Assembly (NCBI GenBank): GCA_014904845.1
Contig: MU119367.1
Location: 1-64,000 of the forward strand
DNA length: 64,000 nt
DNA from: Acephala macrosclerotiorum
Lineage: Eukaryota; Ascomycota; Leotiomycetes; Helotiales; Mollisiaceae
Direction: 5' to 3'
Shown: one piece after another, positions 24,110 to 34,641 of the stretch
Position numbering within the stretch: position 1 is the stretch's first letter
How the letters are laid out: each line of letters opens with the position of its first letter
The notes under the pieces: generated by a model
The model's database searches: none
What the model was told of the DNA's origin: nothing
The model's input: the letters and a program-made list of their open reading frames with translations, nothing else
Translations under genes and position numbers: made by a program

Positions 24110-25521
24110 GTTCAACTCTTGCAAATCATAGCATCTCCTCACTTAGCGTCAATCATGTCTCTTCTCGTGCAGCGATGTTTCATTCAATGTCCTACTCTGA
24201 ATGCGGCATTTTCTCCTTGTGCCGCCAGGGCGGAGGAATAGAGGTGGGGCGGAGCGGGACACAGAGCGGGACCTCGCACTCAACTCAAAGGAAGTGGTGT
24301 TGAAGGCAACGCGAGCTGCTTCTCGGGAGAGCTTTCGCCCGCATCCAGCATTTCCAACCTACCAATGACCAATTAGTGATTAGGCTCTTAACTTCCGGCA
24401 CTGAGAGTGGGTTGATACAAGGGGAAGCTCTTGAACCCATTTCATAGATGCTTGTGAGATTCTTCGAAATTCGAAGGTGCATGCCAATGCCACCCAGAAT
24501 CACCGCGACCAAAGTCCCCCACTCAACGAGTCGTAAATACTTCCAAAATTTCAGGAAAGTCATTTAATGTGCATATCAGTATATCAGATTGAGTCCCCAG
24601 TAAATGGGCCAGTGTTCGGGTGGTTTGTGAGTGTTGAGAGGTGTGATGCTGGTCTGAAGATGCCAGCATCCACGTGTCTATATTCCTGACTCTCCGAAAG
24701 CCCTCAGATATTTCTAAGTATCATTTCAGCCTTTCAGGTATGATTTTTGAAACACGATCAATGTTCTACCTTCGAGTTGCACTGGTTTGACGATCTAGAT
24801 TGTGCAGGAGAGTCACGTGGTCGTTCAGTGACCAAAATCCAAGTTTAGAAGGTTCGGCCTTCGAGTACCTGCAATTAATCAAAGACGCCCATGAGACAAA
24901 TACATTTCTTTGAGGTCCATTGTATTTGTACAGTACAGTTTTAGAGTCTGACATTAAATTGAGGTCTTGATTCGACTTCGAAAATCTGTTTTGCGTATTG
25001 AAGCACCTTGTTCTACTTCACGGCCAGTGTTGCAAGGCGAGAATTCTCGATAAGATACTAGCAAAGCTTTTCAGATACACCGTCAGGCTCGAAACAAATT
25101 CTCTGCACTCGCTGTCGGGGTTGAAGCTCTCCTTTCGTCGGCTTGGAAACGTTTCTAGTACCTTATCGGCACTTGGTGGTTCGAAGTCTCCGCAGAGTCC
25201 TCGTGCTTCGAGTACAATAGCAACATGGAATGAGCTTCGACAGTATGTAAGGGCCAAAGTAGCGAGCTCGACTCGATCAACGACCATTGAAGGGCAACAG
25301 CCCGTAGTTGGGCTTCCTGCTCATAGAGAGACTTTGAAGAACTTAGAGGTACGTCCCCAACTGCGCACCTTCAGTTTATGCGAGCCCATCCACAGAGTGA
25401 AGGGGCACTGATGAAGCTGCTACAAGTCACAACTTGACGCCCCTTACCCCTTTTTGAATTCGCTTAGCAGTACCAATACGAGCTGAACAGTTCGATTGCG
25501 TCGTAATTTTCTGCCCAACAG

Positions 25522-27002
25522 ATGATGTTTGAAGCACGGGACAGTCGTTTCATGAGCTTGGATGCTCTCAAGAATGCCCTATCCGCTAATCCTGCCCAGG
25601 TGAGGATGCAGATGACAAGTTTGAAAAATGATCACGTGAGAAAACAACTCGATTTTGGTAGGTTGTCTCTCTGCATCACGGTGCAACAAGTAGCGTGGAT
25701 ATCTGCACATCGTTATCTCACAACCATTTGCCACTATCCGCTATAATTTGTCAGACTTTCCGTCACAGAGTCTCGACGATTATCGAAACACCATGGGGAG
25801 CAAACCAGGAAAGAGGGAGAGAGCGAGGCTGAAGGCCCTAGGGCTTCGCAAGCCAGATACGGCCCTTCCCTTGAGCCAGAGACCTCCACCAGATCCTTCC
25901 GACGAGGCAGCCGTCAAACAAAGACTTATGGCGGAGAAAAGGGCGAGGAAAAAGAAGCGTCAAAAGCTAAGGAAGCATCAGCATCAGCATCAGCATAACG
26001 ACATTGAAGGAGAACCAACGCAAGAATACTCTAATGACGAGGCAGTGTTAGACATCCCTCTAAAAGACCTCAACCTTCTCTTCCGCTTGAAAGATAATCG
26101 ACTGCACGGTGACGTTAATGTTGAGGCAACAGACGGTCGTAAAGACAACCCACAATCTCAGCTATTTGATCTCGGTGTCGAGGCTCATGTTAAAGGTCAC
26201 TACCGGGCTTTGACTGATGATTTTCTGCCTTCTAGACAATCGAAGGTCGGTTTTGATCCTGAAAAGACGTGAACACGTGCTGATATTCCTTGCCAGCTCA
26301 ATCAGACCAATTCACTTAGCCTTAGGCTTGGTCGAGAAGAAGCAACCGCATCTGCAGACCTCAATCCGAGATCGGTCCCATCCTTCGACAAGTCTGCTAG
26401 GCCTTCCATCCAGCATTACCCTGCAGAATGCGAGCCTTGTCATCGATATACCGCCCAACAGTCACATCTTACAACCCACGACGAACCCAACTTCTTCTGA
26501 TGGACCGCATTCCTTGCATTCCGGGGCCGGAGATGCCATCAAGGCACAAAACTCCAAAGCTAAGATTATCGGAGGCAATGATCACAACATCTACTCGAAA
26601 GCAAGCCACTTAATCGACACCGCACACGATATGCTGTCCTCCATCTCCAAGCTGTCTGATTCCCTTGCTTCAAAGACGCTGGCCGTCGAAGATACAAACC
26701 TGATCGCCAGCATCAGCGCTAAAGACTACAGCCTTCGGCTGCAGCCTGCCAGAGATATTTGCCTCGGTCCCAATTTCGAAGGCACTTCGAATCTAGTCAA
26801 CGAAGAAGTCACCGATGAGAAGAGAGAATTAAATCGTTTCGTCGTTGTTAGTGGAGTTGGCCGAACACCTGAAAGTATCCCTGCTGTCTCTTTTCATGGG
26901 CTAAATTCTTCACTAGAGGCTTGGTTCGACCTCGAATTCGATGGTCGCGATGTGATCGATGCCCGGATATCTCGTATACCTTTCCCCCTTCCCTCTCGCT
27001 AG
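25522..27002 (+). CDS. unrecognised protein, Lys/Arg-rich region, three exons
   Basis: Exons 25522-25657, 25755-26195 and 26236-27002 join in frame to give 447 residues; the second intron (40 nt, acceptor TTCTAG) moves the frame between two otherwise separate reading frames. I do not recognise a domain. Visible features are a basic stretch near residue 60 (KPGKRERARLKALGLRKP) and another near residue 100 (KRARKKKRQKLRKH) followed by a His-Gln repeat (HQHQHQHN, from a CAGCAT repeat). The C-terminal 250 residues are mixed, with SSISKLSDSLASKT and SFHGLNSSLEAWFDLEFDGRD. The basic clusters suggest nuclear or RNA-associated location, by inference only. The start is uncertain: the ATG at 25522 sits directly after a CAG and may be the first codon of an internal exon, with an upstream exon ending at 25349. 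Confidence 0.5.
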
Positions 27003-27417
27003 TGTCAATAGCATCCATGGCAAAATGTAGTTGACATCACCTCGCAGACTACCTCAGTAGAGGCCATATTCCCGGACATGTTCCCAGACTTATCTATCTT
27101 CCATCAAACATGCTAAGGGCAGAATTCGGGCATCGAGGGGCAGCATTGACATTTTGGGCGCGGAGGAGTAGGGTAGTCTAGTATGTTGAACAAGATGCCT
27201 TCATTCACCATGAAGAGAATGTTAACGGAGAGCAACGATTTCAGTTGCAAAGGGTTGTTGGAATTGAGCTACATGATTCAAGTTCGAGGTTGGCAATGAC
27301 CACTTGCCTCGGAACGAGAATTCTCCCGAGGTCTCATCTTGCTTCAAGTTCTCATCTGCTCCCCAACATTCACACAATCAGGTAATACCGTGTTATCACT
27401 GACCGGCAATTTAGCCC
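27003..27417. other. intergenic, nothing seen
   Basis: A 415-bp stretch between two 3' ends (convergent genes). No element or frame stands out. Confidence 0.6.
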
Positions 27418-27819
27418 TCAAACCTCGTCCTCATCAGATCTCCACTGATCAGCCTCGTCCCTAGTATCCGATTCAGGTGTTACCCTCTTAACATTTCTTC
27501 CCCGACCCTTGGTCTTCGTCTTCTTCTCTGGCTGTTGACGAATTGGATTTTCTTCCTTCCTAGTATCACCGCCATTACTACCATCACGGTCACCGTTGCC
27601 ATCACTCATTTGACCGACCGATCGCTTATTCCTTCCATCAATCTTCGCGGGTTTCGGGGGCGCGATGTCGTTGAATTTAGCCTTGAAGCGTCGCCATTCG
27701 CAATTTGCTGCGTTCCCTGTACCTACGCCCAGATCTTTCGCGACTCCATCCCAGTTGATATTCGTGACGGTCGAGTTCTTGATGACTGCCATGCAGAGTT
27801 TTTCGTCTTTCGAAGTCAT
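27418..27819 (-). CDS. small Myb/SANT-like nuclear protein, paralog A
   Basis: Single-exon gene of 133 residues. The N-terminal 50 residues (DEKLCMAVIKNSTVTNINWD then GVAKDLGVGTGNAANCEWRR) look like one helix-turn-helix Myb/SANT-type unit, with the W and the final WRRFKAKF helix in the usual places. The rest is basic and disordered (KKTKTKGRGRNVKR) and ends in an acidic DQWRSDEDEV. It is the first of three tandem minus-strand paralogs (with 28475-28897 and 29524-30081) that share this layout. It should be nuclear and may bind DNA; target and role are unknown. The ATG at 27819 has no in-frame alternative upstream. Confidence 0.7.
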   Translation of the reverse strand: MTSKDEKLCMAVIKNSTVTNINWDGVAKDLGVGTGNAANCEWRRFKAKFNDIAPPKPAKIDGRNKRSVGQMSDGNGDRDGSNGGDTRKEENPIRQQPEKKTKTKGRGRNVKRVTPESDTRDEADQWRSDEDEV

Positions 27820-28474
27820 GATTGTATGAAAGTGGGTTGTTTGCAGTCTTTTTGGTGAGTTTGCTTGCTAAGTATCTTGAATATGAGCTCGAGTCAATTT
27901 GAGTATTTTTGAAGTATCGAGCTGAGAAGAGACAACAGAAACAAGATTCTTCGGACAGGAAAGTGATCGATCATATACCGGGATCCTGCTTCCATACGCT
28001 TCTTTTTTGTTTGTTTGCTTGTTGTTCACGCTCCTGTTCACAAGGCCATGAACCTCCAGAGGTTTCTGGAGAGCCAGTCACTCGATCATTGCTCTTCTTT
28101 AATGCAAATTACATGTATCGATATCTTGACTTCAAAGCATTGTTTGCGAACTCGAACCTTCTTCATATCGCTATGTTTCATAGAAATATTCATCAAACGC
28201 GCCTTCACTTCGTGCGCAAAGTGCACAAGCTCACAAGTGTACGTTATTTGCACAGACCACCACAGCAGGTAATTCTCCGTGCTTCAAAGCGCCAATCGAT
28301 TTCTTATCTCAGGAATTGCTCAAGGCCCCTGCAAAAACGTACTGTCCCCGCCTCCCCGCGGCTCAAAAAGCAAACAACTTAAGACCTATCATATTTCCTC
28401 CCACCAGCCACCTCCACAATCACACCGGGAAAGGCCCCTGTTGAGATCTCACACCCTCTACTCACACCCTCTAC
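27820..28474. other. intergenic between Myb-like paralogs A and B
   Basis: About 650 bp holding the promoter of paralog A and the 3' region of paralog B. A short imperfect duplication of CACACCCTCTACT is seen at about 28451-28475. No other gene. Confidence 0.5.
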
Positions 28475-28897
28475 TCAGACTTGAAAGTCATCATCTATCT
28501 TCTCAACCTCCTCCTCCTTGAAAGAGATCACCCTGGTCTTGCGTCGAGGCGTCTTGCGTGCCGAGGACTCCTTCACAGAGTGGTCGGAGACCCAGTCTCC
28601 GAACTGATGATCTAGATCTTCAGCTTCTTTATCTTCCGTACCGGCGGTCTTGATCTTGCGTTTCTTGGGTGATGCTGGGGATGCTCGCATTTGCTTTGGA
28701 GATTCGGTGGGGGTTTGTCCTTCGGCTCTGGCGATTTTGGCTTTGAATCGAGCTAGACGGGAATCGGCTGTCTTTATGTTGGCAAGGCCCAAGTCGGCTT
28801 GAAGTTTCTTCCTGTTGATCTTGCCGACTCCGAGTTGATTGATGATGGCGAGCATAAGGGCCGTGTCTTCTTCTGTGAAAGCGATAGCTGGAGACAT
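28475..28897 (-). CDS. small Myb/SANT-like nuclear protein, paralog B
   Basis: Single-exon gene of 140 residues starting at the ATG 28897; the frame stays open 36 codons further up but without a suitable ATG, and homology to paralog C begins right at this methionine. The N-terminal domain (FTEEDTALMLAIINQLGVGK then INRKKLQADLGL and SRLARFKAK) matches paralog C (FSAADQALCLGILKQIEVGR). A basic linker with PKKRKIK follows, then RRKTRVISFKEEEVEKIDDD, whose RVISFKE is matched by RVTNFKE in paralog C. The acidic end DDDFQV is shared in character by all three. Nuclear, probably DNA-binding; function unknown. Confidence 0.7.
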   Translation of the reverse strand: MSPAIAFTEEDTALMLAIINQLGVGKINRKKLQADLGLANIKTADSRLARFKAKIARAEGQTPTESPKQMRASPASPKKRKIKTAGTEDKEAEDLDHQFGDWVSDHSVKESSARKTPRRKTRVISFKEEEVEKIDDDFQV

Positions 28898-29523
28898 TCC
28901 AAGATTACTTCGTAAATGGGGGTTGGATTGTATGACTGTGAAAAGATGGAGAGAAGTGAGGAAACTTGGGTGGCTAAGTGGTTGAAGTATTTTAAGCAGT
29001 AACAAGGCTCCACAGTGAGTTTCCTGAAGGAACTACGTTCAGCTACCAATATTCTACCCTGTTCTAGCTGCGTCCAATCCTTGAGCTGAGAACCTGGGAA
29101 TATGACAGCCTTTATGCTTGCTTCCCTTTACTTGCCCGTCCCGAATCTGGGAACCCCTTTCCATATCCATCTCCATCTGCAACTCTTGCCGACTTCTTGC
29201 TTGGCTCTAGTTACGAGGGCTTGTCGTGTTGGCCGCTGCCTAGCCGGGGTTGAAGGCATGTTTGAAAAACCTGTTGGGTACCGTCTCTTATCTTTCAACA
29301 ACTTGATTGGCTTCTCCATTGATCATTACCAGGCTTGTCGAGTGCTTGCTTCTTAGGCGCCATCAACATGAGCCATTGTGCAAATCGCGCCTTCACATCC
29401 ATAGAAATTTCGGGAGCTGAACTGCAATCATGTTCTATTCTCAATTTGGACTCTGCATATCGGCCCATGAATAGCTACAATTCCCGAGTCATCTTCCAGC
29501 AATGCAGACAAGCGAATCAGTCC
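28898..29523. other. intergenic between Myb-like paralogs B and C
   Basis: About 625 bp with the promoter of paralog B and the 3' region of paralog C. No gene or element seen. Confidence 0.5.
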
Positions 29524-30081
29524 TCAAACCTCATCGTCAGAAAGATCTTCCATCTCAAACTCCTCTTTCAAACTTCCTCCATTGCCAGAATCCCGAAACC
29601 CCTCCTTCTCTTCCTTCTCCTCCTCTTCTTCCTCGCCATCGAAAGCCAATTCTTTGAAATTGGTAACTCTGGCACGTCTAGTTGGTAGTTGTCGGATTGG
29701 TGTCTGGAAGGCCTCCATCAACCCGGCTTCCCCTCCACCTCCCTCCTTCTTCACGCTCCGGCTCTCAATCTCGGCCTCTTCCCCTTCATCGCTTGTGTCG
29801 AGCTTACGCTTCTTCGCCGGAGTCTTGCCTTTCCGCTTTGGATTGGTAGTTGGGGTGGACGGCTCCCGGCTAGTTGCCTTGACCGTCTTGGCTAGAGAGC
29901 TGGCTACTCCTTTCTTGAGCTTCGAGTTGAATCGGGACCAGCGAACCTGAGCCGCACCTTTGGACGGAAGACCTAATTCGATTCGGAGGAGCTCGTAATC
30001 GATCCTTCCAACTTCGATCTGTTTGAGGATCCCAAGGCAAAGAGCCTGATCGGCCGCAGAGAAAGTGGCTGCTTCGGGCAT
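29524..30081 (-). CDS. small Myb/SANT-like nuclear protein, paralog C
   Basis: Single-exon gene of 185 residues, the longest of the three paralogs. One N-terminal Myb/SANT-type unit (residues 7-55: FSAADQALCLGILKQIEVGR, DYELLRIELGLP, AAQVRWSRFNSKLKK) precedes a basic linker with a strong nuclear signal (PKRKGKTPAKKRK) and an acidic tail with a Glu run (EEEEEEKEEKEG) ending EDLSDDEV. The added length is mostly in the linker and the Glu-rich part. The three-gene tandem array on one strand points to local duplication followed by divergence. Nuclear location is inferred from the signal; DNA targets unknown. Confidence 0.72.
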   Translation of the reverse strand: MPEAATFSAADQALCLGILKQIEVGRIDYELLRIELGLPSKGAAQVRWSRFNSKLKKGVASSLAKTVKATSREPSTPTTNPKRKGKTPAKKRKLDTSDEGEEAEIESRSVKKEGGGGEAGLMEAFQTPIRQLPTRRARVTNFKELAFDGEEEEEEKEEKEGFRDSGNGGSLKEEFEMEDLSDDEV

Positions 30082-31070
30082 GTTGAAGGTTTTGAGGTGT
30101 GCAGAACTTGTTGGGAGAAGTCGATTATTGATTATTGAAGAGTGAGAAAGTATAGAGGATTGCAGGGTATCTGGGTATTGGCTATCTAAATATACAAAAC
30201 AATACTAGGTACATCGGTAAACGTTCTTTATTGACCTAGGCATGCTCCGGTATCATTACATCGAACATGCTCGCTCGATCTTTGATACAAAGGCATGCAT
30301 ACAACTACATGTGGAAGACCCTGCATCCTCTGCAAACTATGCATCCTTGTCTCCCGGACGGCGGGGTGCAGCAGAATCAAGTTCGCTCTCCCGTCTATCA
30401 ACGAATAAGGGCGGCCAAGAAGCGCCTCGTATGATCGAAGTCACTCACCCTTGTAACAAAAGCAAGTACGAGGAAGTTGATGCGATTGCCAGGCACAAAC
30501 GCCTCATCTAATGTTCCTGTTCAGAAGGGACAATGACGGAGACGCTGACGAAAAGGAAAGCTTAATACAAATGAATATTTTGAGGAATCGAGATGCTCGA
30601 ACATCCTTGGCCGATGAGCGGAACAACGATGTCAGATCGCAAATCTCTCACTGATGCAAGTCTTCCAGTAAATTTGAATATCCTAGACTCAAGATTCTAG
30701 ATGAATATCACTTTTATGAGTATCGAGATGTGTTGTGCCAATGTCGGCAGTCTCGTTTTCATTTACCATGTCGAGACTATGGCTGGGAAGTCCATCACCA
30801 CCATGCTCAATTTCAGCGTGGGTATGGTCTTCGTCCGCGCTAGCCTCCGAGTGACTTTGCTAGCCGTCACTAGAGTCTATGCTCGACTCAGGGCGAATAA
30901 TTTCAATTGCCTCGGAGTCGGAGTCGGGATCGGAAAAGCTGAGCATTAAGTTCACCCTGACTCTTTTGACGTCCATTTCCTTGAAAACTCGGATCCACTT
31001 TAAGGAATTACCCAGAGCAATAAGTTCTCTGGCAATCTAAACAGAGGTACTGATTGTAAGCTTTAACTCA
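30082..31070. other. intergenic, nothing convincing
   Basis: Contains the promoter of Myb-like paralog C. Two short plus-strand frames (30242-30511 and 30701-30949) lack coding bias and recognisable domains. Confidence 0.5.
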
Positions 31071-31529
31071 TCAAGGATAATAGTTTTTGAGTGCATGAGG
31101 CGTCCACTCATAACTCAATATTACGCCTATTTTCTTGATACCTGAGTGCACAGAAGGTCGATGGTCCAACGGGTCTATCAGACTGTCCGGACCTCGGTAC
31201 ACGTCTATGTGGGCGTGGCTCCAAAACGCTCTACCAAGTCCTGATGGAATCTGATAATTTACTGCCGAAAGGGCCCAAATCGCGTAGTAATCTTGTGGTT
31301 GGGTGTGGTAATGCTCTTCAGATCCGGGTGAGTCCGGCTCATCTATCTCTGGCGAGAGTCGCAGATCATAACCATGGCGGAATAGATGACACGGCCGGAA
31401 GTAGACATCGGAAAGAACCATCTCGGTCAGATTATTCTCCCAAGGAATCCTGAAAGGTGCAACCAGTTGGTCGTATATCAATTCGCGAACATCTCTGGGG
31501 AGATCTAGGCAGCGGAATCTGAATATGGC
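31071..31529 (-). pseudogene. 2EXR/F-box-like protein fragment without a visible start
   Basis: The frame reads RFRCLDLPRDVRELIYDQL, a typical entry into the 2EXR/F-box-like domain that is abundant in ascomycetes, followed by about 130 residues (DVYFRPCHLFRHGYDLRL, YYAIWALSAVNYQIPSGLGR, SHAHIDVYRGPDSL) to a stop at 31071. The following part of the domain (usually a longer protein of 250-400 residues) is present only in part. Upstream the frame hits TAA at about 31545 with no ATG in between, and I could not find an in-phase upstream exon. It may be a broken gene or its first exon may have escaped me. Its neighbour, the MFS pseudogene, is plainly decayed, which favours a broken gene. Confidence 0.5.
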
Positions 31530-31999
31530 GCCGTCAGACTCGAATTACTCGACATTGACGTTGCCTTGTCAGTCGAGGAAAACATCTACCTTGTGGGCTG
31601 TGTGACAACATTTTTGGTCAAGAATGGCTGCCCTTGAAGTCCTAGCCAACATCAAGCTCTTGCGATCCTAAGGACACTTGATGCAAGTGATGTACTTTGG
31701 GAAGAAGCTAAAATCGCTATAGCTATCATGTATGCAGGTTGGGTATCATCCGACACCATCAAGCCTATAGTCTAGGATTGTTGGTGAAACGTTGCCTCTC
31801 TTCGAATGCTGTCGAGAGATGCTTCAAGTTCAGATATTTAAGTCCCATTGAATGTCCCTAATTTTCGGTACTTTAGTGTATCACTTTCTTGGAACGCCGC
31901 GAGCTACCCGCTGACAGATTTCAGATGCTTACGCTTCTTCGATGACCAAGAATTTTTCATCAGCATTCGCTTCCTTAAGTATTCCTCGATGCTATGCTC
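31530..31999. other. intergenic, nothing seen
   Basis: About 470 bp between the 2EXR-like fragment and the 3' end of the MFS pseudogene; no gene or repeat recognised. Confidence 0.5.
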
Positions 32000-33726
32000 C
32001 TCTATGGTCCATCTGAACTTCCACTCCACACTCCACCAATGTGTTCCCACTTACCACACTCTCCTCTCACCTTCCCAAAACTTCCCATCCTCTTTTCTGC
32101 CTCCCTACTATACCTCGCAAACTCACCCCCCTCCCCCAGCCTCTCCCCATATTCCAAAAACAATGCCGGCGCCATACAAAACAACGTCGCCAATACAGCA
32201 AGTATTGTAGTCACTTTATTCGCTCTTAACTCTCCATACATTTGATTTGTAAACAACGGTAAAACACCACTAACAACCGCTCTCAAGAACGCTAAACTTG
32301 CGTATGTAGATGCTGAAAAAGTGGTGTACGAATCGGTGAGGTAGCCTCCGAGCGTGTAATCGAATTCGTTTGTTGCGAATCCGGCGAGGATCAGGGGAAG
32401 GAAGGAGACGGGCCAGGGTGCTGGGATGGAAGGGGGAATAGTCCATGCGAACTACTATAGCCCGATGGCTAGGAAAGGTGCTCCGATGGCGAAAGCGCGG
32501 ATTTTGTGCCCGGGTTTGATGATTTTGCCGCGCGACTTGATGCGTTTGAGGAGGTTGTGGTCGTAGAATCGAGATAGGACGTCGAGACCGAAGCCCGTTG
32601 CGAGAAGGAGGAAGGATAGTGAAGCATGTTCTTGAGAGAAAGATAATGGCGCTTGAGTGTAGACGGCCGGAAGCGCTTCTATCAGCAATTAGATTTGTGC
32701 AAACGCTACTGAAGCCATGATGGTCACTAGGAAGACGATCGGTTCTGTGGAGAAGAGGCGAGTTGGACGACTGAGAGCATCCGTGACGAATTGTTGCCAT
32801 GACAGGATGTGATCTGGGTTGTCGATTGTGAACTGTTCTTTAGAGGATCTGTTGAGACGAGCGAGGCGCTTCTTGAGTATCTGCGAAGGTCGTGGCTCTT
32901 TGAGGAAGATGGTGAGAATGGTACTCGTGAAGGTCACTATTGTTGCTATTCGAAAGACCCATCGCCCGCAGGACAATTAATGTTTGATTAATGATTAAAG
33001 AAGAGCATACCATCCAAGACCCTCGGTGATGTAGGTGGAGTATATTGGACCAATAGAGAGCCCGATATTCGCGGCCACTCGCCTCGCAAATATCATCCAA
33101 ACGCTTGCTTCTGAGCCGTACATTCCTTCTATTGAACTAGCGACTATGATTGTTGGAATCGAAGATAGTAAGCCGCAAAAGAAGCGGCCGACAGCTACAG
33201 CAGCGATGTGTGGTGCTTCCCCAACCACGAGAGAGAAGCCGACATACAAGAACATAGAGATAACGTATAGTCTCTTTCGACCAAAGGACCCTGAGATTGG
33301 CGAGAAGAATATGGATCCTATGCCTTGGCTAAAGAGGTAGCTGCCACATATCTTAGAACATTTTTGTCAGAGCGCGCGAAGGGGTGAGCTTACATTGAAG
33401 TGTACGCAAAAATGGAGAACGCTTGACCAACCCCAAATTCAAGCTGTCCTGGTCTGGCGGCAGCCCCGCCAGATGTGCTACAGATGGTACTGCTACAACA
33501 TTAGTAGACGGCCAAAACATTGGGTAACTTGCCAAACCTACGTGAAGAAGTCCAAGGAAATGATGACAACGGTATTATAGACTTTCGTCCGCAGAGGCCA
33601 ATTTCTGGGATGGCTAGGGTCATCTTCCAGCCAGCAACGCTCATTGCCGTCACTGGATTGAAGTCCATGATATTTAATTTTCTTATTAAGAGAAGCAGGA
33701 CTAGAGGATAAAGCAAGATTAATCAT
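32000..33726 (-). pseudogene. decayed DHA1-type MFS transporter
   Basis: Read from 33726 down, pieces of a single MFS transporter follow in the right order: the pre-TM1 DPSHPRNWP, a TM1 segment LASYPMFWPSTNVVAVPSV, motif A as SPISGSFGRKRLY, TM4-TM5 GRFFCGLLSSIPTIIVASSI and STYITEGLGW then RWVFRIATIV, the central loop, and late TMs to a C-terminal GERLGEGGEFARYS. The frame is broken several times: a frameshift near 33536, another near 33430, an intron near 32966-33009 whose 3' AG is missing, TAA at 32689-32691 (after VAFAQI) and two TAGs at 32452-32457 (after LAIGL). The TAA can arise from CAA and a TAG from CAG or TGG, as RIP-type C:G-to-T:A changes would give. Several disruptions make a sequencing error unlikely. 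No function expected. Confidence 0.85.
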
Positions 33727-34641
33727 TTCGCTCTACATCGGTTGGCAAAAATCGCTTTGGACAACATCATTGCTGAGGGATTTGATGAGATATAACGTTT
33801 CTGATGAGGCTCAAGCCCAAGTGCCGTGAACATTGCATACGAAGACAGCATCAAAGCGATGCGCTCGGGGTCAAACTAACCCACAAACAAAAACGCAAGC
33901 CACTTACGATCATGCTCCAAACGCCACCCTAGGTTTCCATACGTTTGTGCTATTCATGGGATCAAGGTGAAAATGAGAATAATTGTGGTTCAGATGTTGT
34001 AATAGCTTTCGGCCGTTCCCTTTAGTCTTGCGACTCGGGAGGGAAAGTGTTGCTCCTGAACGGTAGTTACAGAAAAATAGCGGAGAAATGAGAAAGGTCT
34101 GTAGAACACGCAATAAGAGTGAAATAAACTCTGTAGGGCTGAAACTTGCTCATTGTCCCACCGAGGTCTGGACAAAAGGCTTGATGGCCTCGTTCTAGCG
34201 GAGACAACTATGACCGGATCACGCAGACCGACTCGAAACACTGACACGTGCAAGGAAATTTCGTGGACACGAACACTGTGAAAAAGGAGCCATTGTTTAT
34301 GCAATACAAATGCCTCAGTCTGAACGCCAATAATGTCGAGCTTTTATTCCCCAGGTCACTGCACCTGGACACGAATCGGCACACTATTATCATTGGTAGG
34401 GTGGACTAAAGAGTCGGTCAGTACATTGCAGAGGTGCTTGTAAGTTCTCTTACACAAGAATCTCAAATTATTTTGAAGATGCCCGTGGATGGCATGGCCT
34501 CCCTATCCCTTTGCTCGCAAAGACACAGTTGGCCCTGGACTTCATGCTCGTACGCACGGAAATCCTACCGCGATGGAAGATAGATTCAAACCTGGTCCGT
34601 CAAACACAGTGTCCCTCATTCAAAGTGCTGTTGCAGCAAGG
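33727..34641. other. intergenic, nothing convincing
   Basis: About 915 bp between the MFS pseudogene start and the 3' end of the mucin-like gene. Short frames (33910-34113, 33990-34304, 34489-34755) have no coding bias. Confidence 0.5.

Larger units (their letters stand above)
22955..25521. other. intergenic, hairpin and heptamer repeat only
   Basis: No gene is convincing. It holds the 3' region of the Zn2Cys6 gene, an 11-bp inverted repeat (23942-23978) and a TGTCAAT repeat (24084-24109). A frame open from about 25002 to 25349 that ends in a good donor (GAG|GTACGT) is in phase with the acceptor at 25521 and could be an upstream exon of the next gene, but I find no start codon for it. Confidence 0.5.
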
